Part shown: positions 10,748 through 21,370 of the stretch, piece after piece
Numbering within the stretch: the first letter of the stretch is position 1
Layout of the letters: every line of letters starts with the position of its first letter
Assembly (NCBI GenBank): GCA_026874595.1
Contig: CM049322.1
Span: 37,381,340 to 37,445,339 of the forward strand
DNA: 64,000 nucleotides
From: Sipunculus nudus
Taxonomy: Eukaryota; Annelida; Sipuncula; Golfingiida; Sipunculidae
Reading direction: 5' to 3'
Notes under the pieces: generated by a model
The model's database searches: none
Seen by the model: the letters and a program-made list of their open reading frames with translations, nothing else
What the model was told of the DNA's origin: nothing
Program-made: the position numbers and the translations under genes

Positions 10748-12209
10748 CAAACGGTGTGTTCCACTAATGATATGGTCAGACTGTAGAATAGATCTTCCAT
10801 TGGATTTACCATTTTTTAAATGATTTACAGCCATCCTAACGTCGGATACACCAATGTTGAGAGTATCCTTTGGTAATATGCTTTTGATTGCCTGATAAAC
10901 AATATTATTAAGTTCCTCCGCTTTATGCGGAGGCTATTATATAAGTGTCTGTATTTTTTCCCGAAGTGATTTGCAATTTCTGTACTAGTAAATTTATTAT
11001 CAAAAGTCCTGGTATGTGAGAGGCCACCTGACTTCATCTTCTTTACTTCGGTCCATAAATCTCTGTCTCGACTTTTTTTTATCATGCCTGCCATACGTTG
11101 CTTACGTAGGCTATTCTCTTGTCTTTGGCAGTTTCTCAATATTCTGTGATATTCAGCACGGGTCCTACGTCTAATAACAGCCACATGTCCTGTATTTGGG
11201 CGACCATTCTGTGTCCATAGCCAGTGCCAGAACAAGGACTGTTCTTTAATTGGTTTTACCGTCTCTGACCAGTATGGTATTCGTTTAGCTTATCTATATG
11301 TTTTTGTGGGTATATGATGAACAGGTATTGTTGGAGCATGTTATAATATCATTAGAAATGTAATTTTTTTTCAAAATTTATATCGACTGTGTTTTTGTAT
11401 CCCTAAATCGCATCCTCAATACATTATACCATTCAACCTGATCACGTTTAGGATAAATATCACAATTAACTCTGTATTTATCTACACGAATATTACATTT
11501 CATAAGCACCGGATTATGATTAGAGGCATTCGATGGGTCATCTATAATTTCCACATGACAAATTGATTTATAGATATCACCTGAGCAGATTAAATGATCA
11601 AGTGTGGAAGTACCCTCTCCCTCATAGTTCCTGTAAGTCTGATCAGGCAGAGCCTGCGGGCTTTTCCAAGAAAAATATAGATTGTTATTAGCATAGAAGT
11701 GTTTTAAGTACCTTGTATGACTATTATGCCTGCATAAGTCCACATTACAGTCCCCAGCAATAATAATGGGATTTGCATTTCGAGTGATTGCTGAAGCTTA
11801 TTTAAGGTGTAAAGAAATTCATCATAAACATCAGTTTTGGAATGATTATCACACGGTCAGTATATACAAATTAATATAACACTAGAATCTTCTGACAGTC
11901 CCAGAGATACTGTGCATAAGCGACTTGACCCCAGGTTTAGTGGCTGGACACAGGCAGAGAGTGATTGGTGCCTTAGTATTGGTCACTCCTCCATGTGGCC
12001 TACCATAGAGTATAGAGCTATCAATACCTGTTTGAGCTGTAAACATATACTTATCATGAATAGAAGCTAGAAATGATTCTCGTTCTTTAATCAACCATGT
12101 CTCCTGTAAAAATATTAAATCTGCACGATGTGCATCGATGAGTGTTTTGATATAATACCTTTTCATATCATTTACTATACCAGTTGGGTTATATGATATA
12201 ATTTTCAAG

Positions 12210-13310
12210 TTTTTCAGATTGTTAGTTGGCATAGCAATAAAATGGCGGTTTTCATTTGAAAATTTTTTGCTCCCAATACCAGTCGGCCAAAATGCCTCAT
12301 CCATTACTTTATCTATATCATTAACATTTATCTTAATATTTTACGATTTCGTGAATGTATCTTCATGTGATACTTTCTCAATACCCATCACATTTACTCC
12401 TTCGTTAAGAATATAATCCTTCAATTCCCTATTATCTATGTTATTACTGACTCTTTTTACAAAGAGGTTGACAGTTCTTGGACCACCTTTTATCGTGTCG
12501 TGTTCCATCTAACCGATAACCGTCGGCTTGTTTCGTCTTATCAGTCGTCGTTTCTAGTGTTTCTGAAACTCGAAACCATCGTTTTCAGTGTGGTGTGCAC
12601 CTAGATCAGTTTCAGGCAGAGAGCTGGCTTTATTTTCCGTAGAAATTTTATAAATTTTATTTATAAGCCTTTGGCCAGGGCCTTCCTTAAACACGTCACT
12701 GAGTAGCCTAGGTGTGGGTTTCTTGCTAGTATCATGGTGGGACTGGCTTGGGCCTACACCTTTCTTCTTGTGACTAGCGTCCCTGTAACTTTCAACTTTG
12801 ATTAGTTCCTGATGTACATTCGCGGTAAGGGCTGCAACTGAATCAGAAGTTTGCTCTAATCTTACTTCTACCAAATTAAGTCTCTGGTCTAATTTGTTTA
12901 TCATATCCAGGACTGCTAAATGTTCTATCTATTCGGGTGCAAACATTGGTAATCGTTCAAGGTCACATGTACCAAAACTCGGGAGACTGATATTTTTGTT
13001 GTCCAGTTTTTGAAAAGCAGATACAATATCCGCTGCATCAGCTTTTCTTGCTGTTCTTGAACTTGATGTCACCCTACTTGGTTGCTCACCAAGTATTTTC
13101 GTGATACCGACTGTTCATAGCAGGGTTTTTTGCCGTACAAATTTCATTTCTCGCGAAAAACCTGCTTACTACAGCACGTAAATTATCCGCTGAAGACCTA
13201 TGTATGTAGCACTGGACGTATGACAGCAGACAGTTATTGACACAGTCATATAATCTCCTTGTTTTATCTACATTAGATGTGTTTCCTTCGCTTCCGATTT
13301 CCTCCAAGCG
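12210..13310 (-). pseudogene. ORF1 protein remnant of minus-strand LINE
   Basis: The N-terminal part (13307-13086) contains LSYVQCYIHRSSADNLRAVV and a following AKNPAM segment, a layout I recognise from ORF1 proteins of invertebrate CR1/Jockey-like LINEs. The next block, in other frames, carries SSRTARKADAAD, then SLPSFGTCDLERLP (about 13070-12950). A coiled-coil-like stretch, NKLDQRLNLVEVRLEQTSDS, follows (12899-12840). A C-terminal block ends in FWPTGIGSKKF (near 12260), which resembles the FWPxGV end of such proteins. At least two frameshifts and several stops interrupt it. The product would be an RNA-binding chaperone of the retrotransposon particle by analogy; no function is likely now. 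Confidence 0.7.
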
Positions 13311-13480
13311 TTTGCTGGTTCCTCCGCCTTATTCTTGTTTACTTTGTCCTCAGTTTGCTGGCGGCTAACATATTTTTATATAGCCTTGGCCATTTTTCAA
13401 TGGCACAGTGTAGACAATTCAGGTGTTCATCTATACGAAGGTCTACACATTTCTGTTACTGTTTGCACTTCGAGCATTAG

Positions 13481-14299
13481 CGAGCCATCAGCCTATATAT
13501 ATTTATATATGTATTTTTTTTATCAAATATTCTCTATTAATATCGCAATCATAACATATCTGTAGTGTATATTAACTAATATTACACCAACAACTTCATA
13601 TAAAGCGAGTTGTCGCTGGGCGATAATACAAGGAATTCACGGTGGTTGCTATAGGAACCACAACAGGCCCCGATTAAAAGCTCGCGATTTGCTGAAATTC
13701 GAACAGTTCTCTAACCAACCTTGATCTGTTTGATAGTCCTAAGTCTTTTCACGCACAATCCATTGTGTTACCATTTCCGTTGAAATCTTCTTCTCTCCCT
13801 TTCAAAAAACTTAATTTTGGCTCGTTAGATGCGTAGTCATGAAATCATGTCCGTTCGCATAAATAGAGCGGAACTAGGAACTTCAAACTGAAAAGTTCCG
13901 ACCGTTATCCTGAAACTTAACACACTTATTGAAGATGGATAGTTTTATCAGTTGAACGAGCGCAGCGGTACCACTAATATTTTCTTAATACTTATAGGCA
14001 TTTTTATCCTTTTGTTAAATTGCGAAATTATACCAATTGTTTAACTTTCTCAGATGCATGTTTTCTCGTAAAACTTGGTTCGCTTATTGAATACGGAAAT
14101 TTCTACCAAATGAACAAAACTTGTAAGTACCATATACATTTTCCCATTTCTACACATTTCTACTTGTTTTGTTTTTTTTTGCACACTCGAATTTCAACAG
14201 TAGCGTTTCTTGTCTGTGTGTTATTGTCCTGAAACGTATTGCTTATTGATCTTGATTAGGTCTAAGGTAAAGTTAATCAATATGGTGGTGCCACCTGTA
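13481..14299. other. Gene-free stretch, possible 5' region of LINE
   Basis: No coding region is recognised. The sequence just right of 13480 could be the 5' untranslated region of the minus-strand LINE. A short hairpin, GTGGTT with AACCAC, lies near 13643-13662. Confidence 0.4.
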
Positions 14300-15450
14300 A
14301 ATTTCCCGTTTTTATGCATTTTTAGCTCAGCTGACTTTCAATCATGCTGGGCTATAGCGATTGGTCTTTGTCCGTCGTCCTTCCATCTGTCCGTCCGGCC
14401 GTCCGTCCGTTCGTCCGTCCGTCCGTTAGCAGAGCACAGATCATTACCTTAAGGGCTAGGACCATGAACCCTATGCAGTCTTAAAGGTTCTAAATAGGTC
14501 TCCTTGCAAACTTGAAATTAGGTCACTGCGACCTATATTCTCCGAGTTACGGGGTGTTTGCATCCACCAGAATTCATTCTTATTGCCAAAATTTTCATCC
14601 CAAACCTTCCATCTTTCACATACGGCTTACCTACCAACTAGGGAAGAACCATAATTATTTAGAGGTCACAAGGTTAAAGGTCAAGGTCACAGGACCCACT
14701 TCTTTGAAAAGCTCTTGGATGCATTTTAAGCCAAACCTTTCACCCCAATCCTTCCAGCACTGACAGATCGCTTCTCTGCCCACAAGGAAAAAGACCTGTT
14801 GATTTTGAGGTCAAATGTCAAGTCCAGAGCACCCTGTCCTTGGGTGGAGTCATTTTTTTTTTATTTTGGGGTCAGCTGGTCAGTATGTTAAAGGTTTCAG
14901 GTCAAAGTTATTTACTCATTGATTGCCAATTGATTACTGCAGTTTTAAGCGGTTAATAGTTACCCATCACTTTGAAAAGAATGCAATTGATATGTGGGCA
15001 AAAGGCCAAGGTCATAGGTCAGGGATGTTCACAAAAAAAACTTGCTTTGTTGACCATCTCTATTTCTCTTGTATATATAACCATTGCACTCCAAATAGTA
15101 TATCTCACTGTGTGCCCATAATTGTCACTGACACTTGTGATATATGACTCCCTGTTGTATGAGTGATAAGGACATATCATTAGTGCATAACAAAAACACT
15201 GTTACCAGAATGCTTTGGCCAGGCATTAAGACTATGAGAGTAAAGTGTTAAGGTTTACCTACTGATTTATAAGATGATGGAGACATATTGCAGTTTATTT
15301 AATGGAATCATAGCAATAAACTTAGTTTTCTAGATATCTGAAAATTATTATACAAATCATCGGATATACCAGTAAGTGTTTGTTCTGAAAATATGTGGGT
15401 CCGTACCTGGATTTAGGATGGTTATATTTAATTACAAGACCCTTAGTGAT
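14300..15450 (+). repeat. Dispersed repeat family Y, + copy
   Basis: This segment is matched in reverse complement by the region 16490-18660. Landmarks in order: CAGCTGACTTTCAATCATGC, CCGT microsatellite (14385-14430), ACCCTATGCAGTCTTAAAGG, AGGTCACTGCGACCTAT, one or two ~150-bp monomers with AAGGTCAAGGTCAC (near 14680), then the CATCTCTATTTCTCTTGTAT segment (15055-15075) and a GACCCTTAGTGATGC end (near 15440). Open frames here follow the repeat and are not conserved between copies. Confidence 0.75.
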
Positions 15451-15469
15451 GCTTGTAAGTCTAACTGCA

Positions 15470-16345
15470 AGTCAACTGAGGTATAGGAATAGCGCTTTGT
15501 CCGTCGTCCGGGCGTCCGGCCATCCGGCCATCCGGCCGTCCGGCCGTCCGTTAGCAGGGCACAAATCGTAACTGCTGGACCTAAAAACGTCTTAGTTACC
15601 ATCCAGGGAGGTCAATAAAAAATCTCCTTTGAAACCTGAAAGTAGGTCACTGCGACCTATATCCTCCAAGCTGTGGGGCATGAAAGTACCCCCCAGAATA
15701 ATCAAAAATATTATACAAAACCTCCAATATCTTGATAATTAATGCACGGATTGTCATATATCTTGCCTTGAATATTGACCATGACTAGTTTTGTCAGTTC
15801 CCGAAAAATGGTACCGCCATCTGTATTTTTGGTTATTTTAACGAATATTTTTTCATTTTTTTACTATAAAATGACAACAATCATGTCAGTTTCTCAGCTG
15901 TAATTACATCTAGTGTCCCAAAACCTTGTGTGTTTATTGACCACAAGTGGATGCCATATAGTTATCACCCTGTCTGTCTGTCTATTTGTCTGTCCGTCTG
16001 TCCATCCGTCCATCTACATAAATTTGTTTCCAGATGATCACTCGTTGTATTGACATATGGATTTTAAACTTGACTTACATATGGCCCACCACTAAAGCAA
16101 GAACCTATATGATTTTGGGGTCATAAGGTCAAAGGTCAAGGTCACAGGACTCACTTTTTTAAAATGATAATTGTTGCATTTTAAGCCAAGCTTTTTATCC
16201 CAAACTTTCCATTTTGCACATTTAGCTGACTTGCCAGTATGGGAAGAGCATAAATGAATTTGAGGGTTTCTGACATGTCTGACATTTGATATCACACATC
16301 CTCCAATAAGAGACCAAACTTGTGGCAATTGCTTCAAAAAATATT
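15470..16345 (-). repeat. Dispersed repeat family X, minus copy
   Basis: Reverse complement of the family at 1-500 and 31000-31690. From left to right it runs CCGT/CCGG tail (15497-15550), AGGTCACTGCGACCTATA, complement of the GGTGGCGCC-type core near 15815-15835, CTGTCTGTCTGTC (about 15970-16010), then a monomer with a perfect DR1 nuclear-receptor-type element (16126-16138). No gene is present. Confidence 0.75.
16126..16144 (+). promoter_or_regulatory. DR1 plus ERRE-type half-site cluster in repeat
   Basis: AGGTCA-A-AGGTCA occupies 16126-16138. TCAAGGTCA, an extended half-site, overlaps at 16136-16144. These match consensus elements for HNF4/RXR-type and ERR/NR5A-type nuclear receptors. The match is exact. 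Actual binding is an inference, and the element lies inside a dispersed repeat. Confidence 0.5.
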
Positions 16346-16489
16346 ACAGTTTTGAATGTCCAAAACAATTCAAAATGCATGATAAGGTTGGGGAGCTCTC
16401 ATATAAGATTTATAGACATGCGAATGTAAAAAGCTTAAGTCCAATATATTTTAATTATCACCTTGCTTTTCAATGGGGTCAGCAGGGTA

Positions 16490-18660
16490 GGTAAACTGCA
16501 AAACCTGAAAGAAAAGAAATGCAGAAAGCATGACTAAGAGTCTTGTAATAAAATAAAGCCATCCTAAATCAAGTACACATCCACATATTATGAGAACAAA
16601 CACTTGCTTTTATATGTGGTGATTTATATAAAAATATTCAGATATCTAGGAAACTACATTTATTGCCATTTTATTCCATAAAATAAACTGCAAAATGTTC
16701 CCAACATCTAATAAATCAGTAGCTAAACCTTAATACTATACTCTCATAGTTTTAATTCCTGGCTGAAGTATTCCAACAACAGTGTTTTGTTATGCAGTAA
16801 CGAGGTACTTATCACTCAGCCTTATCACTTAATAGCCTGATGCAAAAGGGAGTCATATGTCACCAGTGTCACTCACAATTACAGCCACATGATGAGATGT
16901 ACCAGCTGGAGTGCAAGCTTATATATACAAGAAAAATAGAGATGGTCTACAAAATAAGTTGACCTGACCTACGACAGTGGCCTTTTGCCCACATATCAAC
17001 AGGATTCTTTCTAAATGATGGGTAACTACTAACCAATTACATCTGGCCGGGTGTAATTACTTGGCAACCAATGAGTGAATAACTTAGACCTGCAACCTTA
17101 AACCTCCTGAACAGCTGACCTCAAAATCAATTTGTTATTTCTTCATGCAAAAAGACCCATAAATATGAAGTTTGAATCACATTGAGTGATGCATAGATGT
17201 GGCATATGTGAAAGACTGAAGATTTGGGTTGAACAGTTTCACTTGAAATATGTTCACAAGCATTTAGAACAATATTGTGACATTGAACTTTGACCTTTTG
17301 AACTCAATATCATTAGGCTTCTTCCCCTATTGGTAGGTAAGCCATATATGACAGATGTAAAGTATAAATTGAAAAGTTTGCCTGAAAATGACTCCACGCA
17401 AGAAGAGGGTGCTGTGAACTTGACCTTTGACCTCAATATCAACAGGTCTTTTCTCCTGTTGGCAGAGAAGCGATATCAGTGCTGAAAGGTTTGGAATGAA
17501 AGGTCTAGCTTAAAATGTGTCCACAGCCTTTTCAGAGAAGTGGATCCTGTGACCCTGGCCTTTGACCTTGAGACCTCAACATCTATAGGATTCTTCTGCC
17601 ACTTAGAAGGTGAGCTATATGTGAAAGATCAAAGAATTGGGATAAAAAGTTTGGCTTAAAATGCATCCACAGGCTTTTCAAAGAAGTTGGTTCTGTGACC
17701 TTGACCTTTGACCTTGTGACCTCAAAATAATTATGGTTCTCCCCCTGTTGGTAGGTGAGCTGTATGTGAAAGATGGAAGGTTTGGGATGAAAATTTTGGC
17801 TAAAAGAATAATTTCTTGGGGGTTGAAAACACACCCCATAACTTCGAGAATATAGGTCGCAGTGACCCAAGCTGAGGCACTAATGCAACGGCTGTTATTT
17901 GGCAGTTTCAAAATTACAGGTGAAAATGTGTAAAATTTAGCTAAAAGTACAGAGGGCACTACCAGTATTTAGTAACCAAAGACATTGTTACCTTGACTTT
18001 TGACCTTTGGACTTCAAAAGCAACATGTTTCTTTCCCGATTGGCAGATTAGCAGGTTTACACAGATGGAAAGTGTTCGAAAAGGCTCATGTACCTTGACC
18101 TGCTACCTTTACACCTGAATATCTATATGAATGTCCCCTATTAATGGACGAGCTGTATGTGACTGATGGCAGAGGCTGGTCACATAGTTGGCCTTAAATG
18201 TGTCCAAAATCTTTTGAAAAGTAAGTCCTTTGACCTTGGCCTTTGTCCCTGTGATGTGAAAATCGACAGCATTCTTCTCATTGACAGGTGAGCCATATGT
18301 GAAAGATGGAAGGTCTGGATTAAAATGCATCAACAAGCTTTTCAAAGAAGTGGGTCGTGTGACCTTGACTTTTGACCCTGTAGTTCTTTCCATGTAAGTG
18401 GGTGACCCATAAGCAAAAGATGGAAGGTTTAAGATGATAATTTTGGCTATAAGAATTAATTCTGGGGGTGCAAACACGGCCAAGATTTCGAGGAATATAG
18501 GTCGCAGTGTCCCAATTTCAGGTTTCAAAAGAGATCATTTTAGAACCTTTAAGACTGCATAGGGTTAGGGTTCCTGATCGTAGCCCTTGCGGGTTGGTTT
18601 TTGCCCTGCTAACGGACGGCCAGACAGCCGGACAGGATGACGACGGACAATGACCCTCCA
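16490..18660 (-). repeat. Dispersed repeat family Y, minus copy with amplified monomers
   Basis: It is the inverted counterpart of 14300-15450 but about 1 kb longer, because the ~150-bp monomer is present in roughly seven tandem copies (about 17100-18460). Each monomer reads roughly: GGCAGGTGAGC, GAAAGATGGAAGGTTTGGGA, TTGGCTTAAAATGC, then TGACCTTGACCTTTGACCT. The far end carries the complementary CCGTCC-type tail (18590-18650). Minus-strand open frames here are periodic products of the monomers. Confidence 0.75.
17696..17722 (-). promoter_or_regulatory. Four nuclear-receptor half-sites in one monomer
   Basis: TGACCT occurs four times in 27 bp, at 17696-17701, 17702-17707, 17709-17714 and 17717-17722. 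On the minus strand this gives DR0, DR1 and DR2 spacing in one cluster. The pattern recurs with variations in other monomers of the family. Function is unproven. Confidence 0.5.
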
Positions 18661-20436
18661 CTAAAAATGAAACTTCTTACAATAAGTAGTTTATAGCTCC
18701 TTGAAAGCGCTCAGACTGGGTAGGAATTCATGTTAATCTACTCATTAACTTTATAATCAGGGTAGCTTATTTGAAGCAAACTGCTCACATTGGCGACTTT
18801 TCAAGGACAAAACTAATCAAGCTGAGGAGTGTTCCCTATAAACCTACTCGCTGAGAGTACCATCAGTCTGAGAAATTTTAATTCATCAGGGTCGAGTTTA
18901 TGTTTTCAGTGATGAAATTGTCAAACCCAGTTCTGAAAAATATATTGACTTAACAGTCTTCGTAATGCAGTTTATTACGGTAAATATTTCGGAATTCGAT
19001 ATAACAAGTGATCCAAGCATTATTACATGTAATCTTGACTTTTGAAAATCTTACACCAAAGTCAAGACAGGTTGTAGAGTAGAAGAACAACCCGACTCAG
19101 TAGGCAATCGATAATTGGGCTGATGAGCCTACTCGAGTCGTGATACAAGTAATATCGAGGAATGTATCACAGTGGTCTTGCATCAGATTGCATTCATATT
19201 GTGGTAAACAGCCAATAATCTCAATATTATGCTAAGAATGATAAATAAACACAACAGTATACATGTGAGCTCACACCCCAAACTGAAGCACCATCTCCAT
19301 GGACACGGGTCATTTCCTGTATCGCCTGCAAGTTGCCTGCGTCCTGTAACCCGTGCGAGCCATGATGGTGTTCATGCGGTCATTAAACCAACAAACATGC
19401 CGAGGGGGTTACCAACTTGCTGGATTGAAACGGAAATTTTCTCGCTCATGTTTTGTTTTATTAGAAAGTCCACAAAAATGCTAACGATTTGTCTGATTTA
19501 TGTTGATTGACTCTACCTGTAGGCCATGAAACGTTGTCAGAAATGACGAAAATATATGCATCTTCATAAGGCTTCATAATGCGTTCCTCAGACTTAGATG
19601 TAAAGACACTCTGGCGCCAGTAATATGGCCGTAATGCCAGAGGGTGATATGACGCTAAATTAGATCAAGGTCACCAGTTTTCAAATTCATTTATAACATT
19701 TTTTGAGAGATTTTTTTTCTATCAAAGTTGTGGAAAAATATGTTATTATTTTCACAAGAAACATTAAATATAATGAACTTTAATTCAGCTGACTCGACCT
19801 TGTGAAACAAGGTCACCAGGTATTACCTGTAAAAGAACAATATAGAAAAGCTTTCAGTAATTCAACGTTATAGCGTTTACAATTATACTAGATTTCCATA
19901 GATTTGACCTCCTCCAAGAATGTAACAAGAACCGTCGGATTTGTCAAAATGAAAGAAAATATATGCTGTAATACAAATTTTATAGAGATCATGATAATAC
20001 TAAAGTTCTGCAGAATAAACTATGAAGATCATAGGTCATAATTATCTGGACCCATATGTATTGGCTGATTTGAACTTGAAGATCCTGGCCAAGGTCATTT
20101 TCTGTCGATCTCATCCGTGAACTAAGTCTCAACAAATTGTTTGTCAAATTTAAGGACAAAATAACAACTGGAATATCAGTATATCTTATTAGAAGAGGGG
20201 AAATTTGGAGTAGCTTTTATAAAATGGACTTAACTTTTGTATAGCAAAGTATTTAGTAATGTAGTAAACAATGGACACCTGTCAGAACGTATATTAATAA
20301 AGAGGCGCTGATGTTTCATAACTAATATTTGAATTTGAGAATAATATGATGAGCGATAGTTCTTGTTGATGGTTTGCTTACATCTATATCTACCTTGGCT
20401 TATAAATAAAACCTGTACTATGTTTCTAAAAGAAAC
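18661..20436. other. Gene-free stretch
   Basis: No coding gene is recognised. Small local features are a hairpin CTCTGGC with GCCAGAG (about 19609-19645) and an inverted repeat ACCTTGT-GAA-ACAAGGT (about 19798-19815). Scattered AGGTCA-type words between 19660 and 20100 suggest old remnants of the surrounding repeat families. Confidence 0.5.
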
Positions 20437-20992
20437 AAGGCCTACAGGCGTAATGCGAACCTGTGCATTGGGAAATACACCAGGGAATAATGCTATAATG
20501 CTGGACAATTACTTTTCATGTATATGAACAATGCAAGTACTAATTATTTTGAATATGAAACAATTACACAAAGATCTGCTGAAATTCTGGCATGGGTGCA
20601 CACAACACAAAAATGATTGTAGCTGGCACCACCAGTCTTGTATACAACAAAGCTATCAGAGATATATACATATGCCCAATTTCAGACTGATAGATCACAC
20701 CCCTCCTGAGAAAACGCAGGGACACAAACTGTGCAAAAGTCATTGTAGGTGGCGACACCTGTCTTGTGAGCGAGAAAGCCATCAAAGACACATAGACAGG
20801 TCATTATATTAGGCCAATACATCAAACTTACCTTGAGTCTGATGCATGGGGCTGACCAGGCTTACGTGAGAAAAGCAGTTGCCCTGAGTGAACTGTGACA
20901 AATTGCTTGCTCAGGCTACTGCACTGAGTAAACTCATGACCTGCACCTGGCTAGACTGAGTAAACATTTGACCTGTACCTGGCTGCACTGAG

Positions 20993-21006
20993 TGAACTCT
21001 TGACCT
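20993..21006 (-). promoter_or_regulatory. DR2-type nuclear-receptor element in repeat
   Basis: TGAACTCTTGACCT reads on the minus strand as AGGTCA-AG-AGTTCA, a direct repeat with a 2-base spacer. Identical copies occur at 21382-21395, 24063-24076 and 24175-24188, with near matches elsewhere in the array. DR2 is a known retinoid-receptor spacing. Binding is not shown. Confidence 0.45.
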
Positions 21007-21257
21007 AATGCATAATCTGGCACAGTTGGCAGTCTGAAAAGCTATAGATAGATCCAGGCTGAACTTTGGTGCTAAATCTGATGCAGTGGGCAGTCTACCA
21101 CTGCTATAAATAGAATGCAGCTACTGCACAGAGTAAACTCCTGACCTATACCCGGCTGCACTGAGTGAACTCTTTACCTAATCTGAAATAGTAGCCACAC
21201 CCTTGCATAAGCTCTCAGATTGGCTCCACATGCAGCCCTGAGGGGCATGACACACAT

Positions 21258-21370
21258 TAGGTGATCACATGATACTCATGAGTTGATCACATGCTACCTA
21301 TGAGGTTATCACATGGTGCCCATGAGGTGTTCACATGTCACCCATGAGGTGATCACATGCCTTGTGCTTG
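21258..21370. repeat. 22-bp tandem repeat with CACATG cores
   Basis: About five 22-bp units, each roughly GAGGTGATCACATG followed by 8 variable bases ending CATGAG or TATGAG. Each unit carries a CACATG or CATG-containing E-box-like core. The second segmental copy has fewer units (about 24330-24395). Confidence 0.75.

Larger units (their letters stand above)
9280..12240 (-). pseudogene. ORF2 remnant: endonuclease plus reverse transcriptase
   Basis: Endonuclease pieces: KIISYNPTG and LIFLQETWL (about 12215-12090), AGDCNVDLC (near 11735), STLDHLICSG and SNHNPVLM (11610-11500), that is, the usual N, E, D/N and DH/NH catalytic blocks. Reverse transcriptase pieces: IPKDPRGDLTSSDNY (near 10640), FKKGYSTNMCTVVL (near 10490), then YADD (10084-10095) and LQYLGNTV. 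Two changes matter. The catalytic Asp of the first RT Asp block is replaced by Asn (VNASRPFD, codon 10399-10401). The block that normally reads like RQGxxLSP is overwritten by a poly-proline encoded by the G17 run. The C-terminal part continues to about 9280 (YNSHKNIVHGLAGSL near 9640-9600). Inactive. Confidence 0.8.
9250..13480 (-). mobile_element. Degraded non-LTR retrotransposon with ORF1 and ORF2, apurinic-type endonuclease
   Basis: Read on the minus strand, the order is an ORF1 protein (13310 to about 12210), then an ORF2 with endonuclease (about 12230-11380), a linker (11235-10825), a reverse transcriptase (10830 to about 9900) and a C-terminal region (to about 9280). ORF1 and ORF2 abut or nearly overlap near 12220. 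A two-ORF plan with an apurinic-type endonuclease and a YADD reverse transcriptase fits the CR1/Jockey-like group; the precise clade is an inference. Many frameshifts and stops show it is old. Simple repeats have grown inside it: a (TA)n tract at 10723-10747 and a G17 run at 10190-10206. No poly(A) or target duplication was found, so the ends are approximate. Confidence 0.85.

Noticed and set aside
21258-21370. 22-bp direct repeats as a CRISPR array
   Set aside because: Units are contiguous without unique spacers, in a eukaryotic repeat context.
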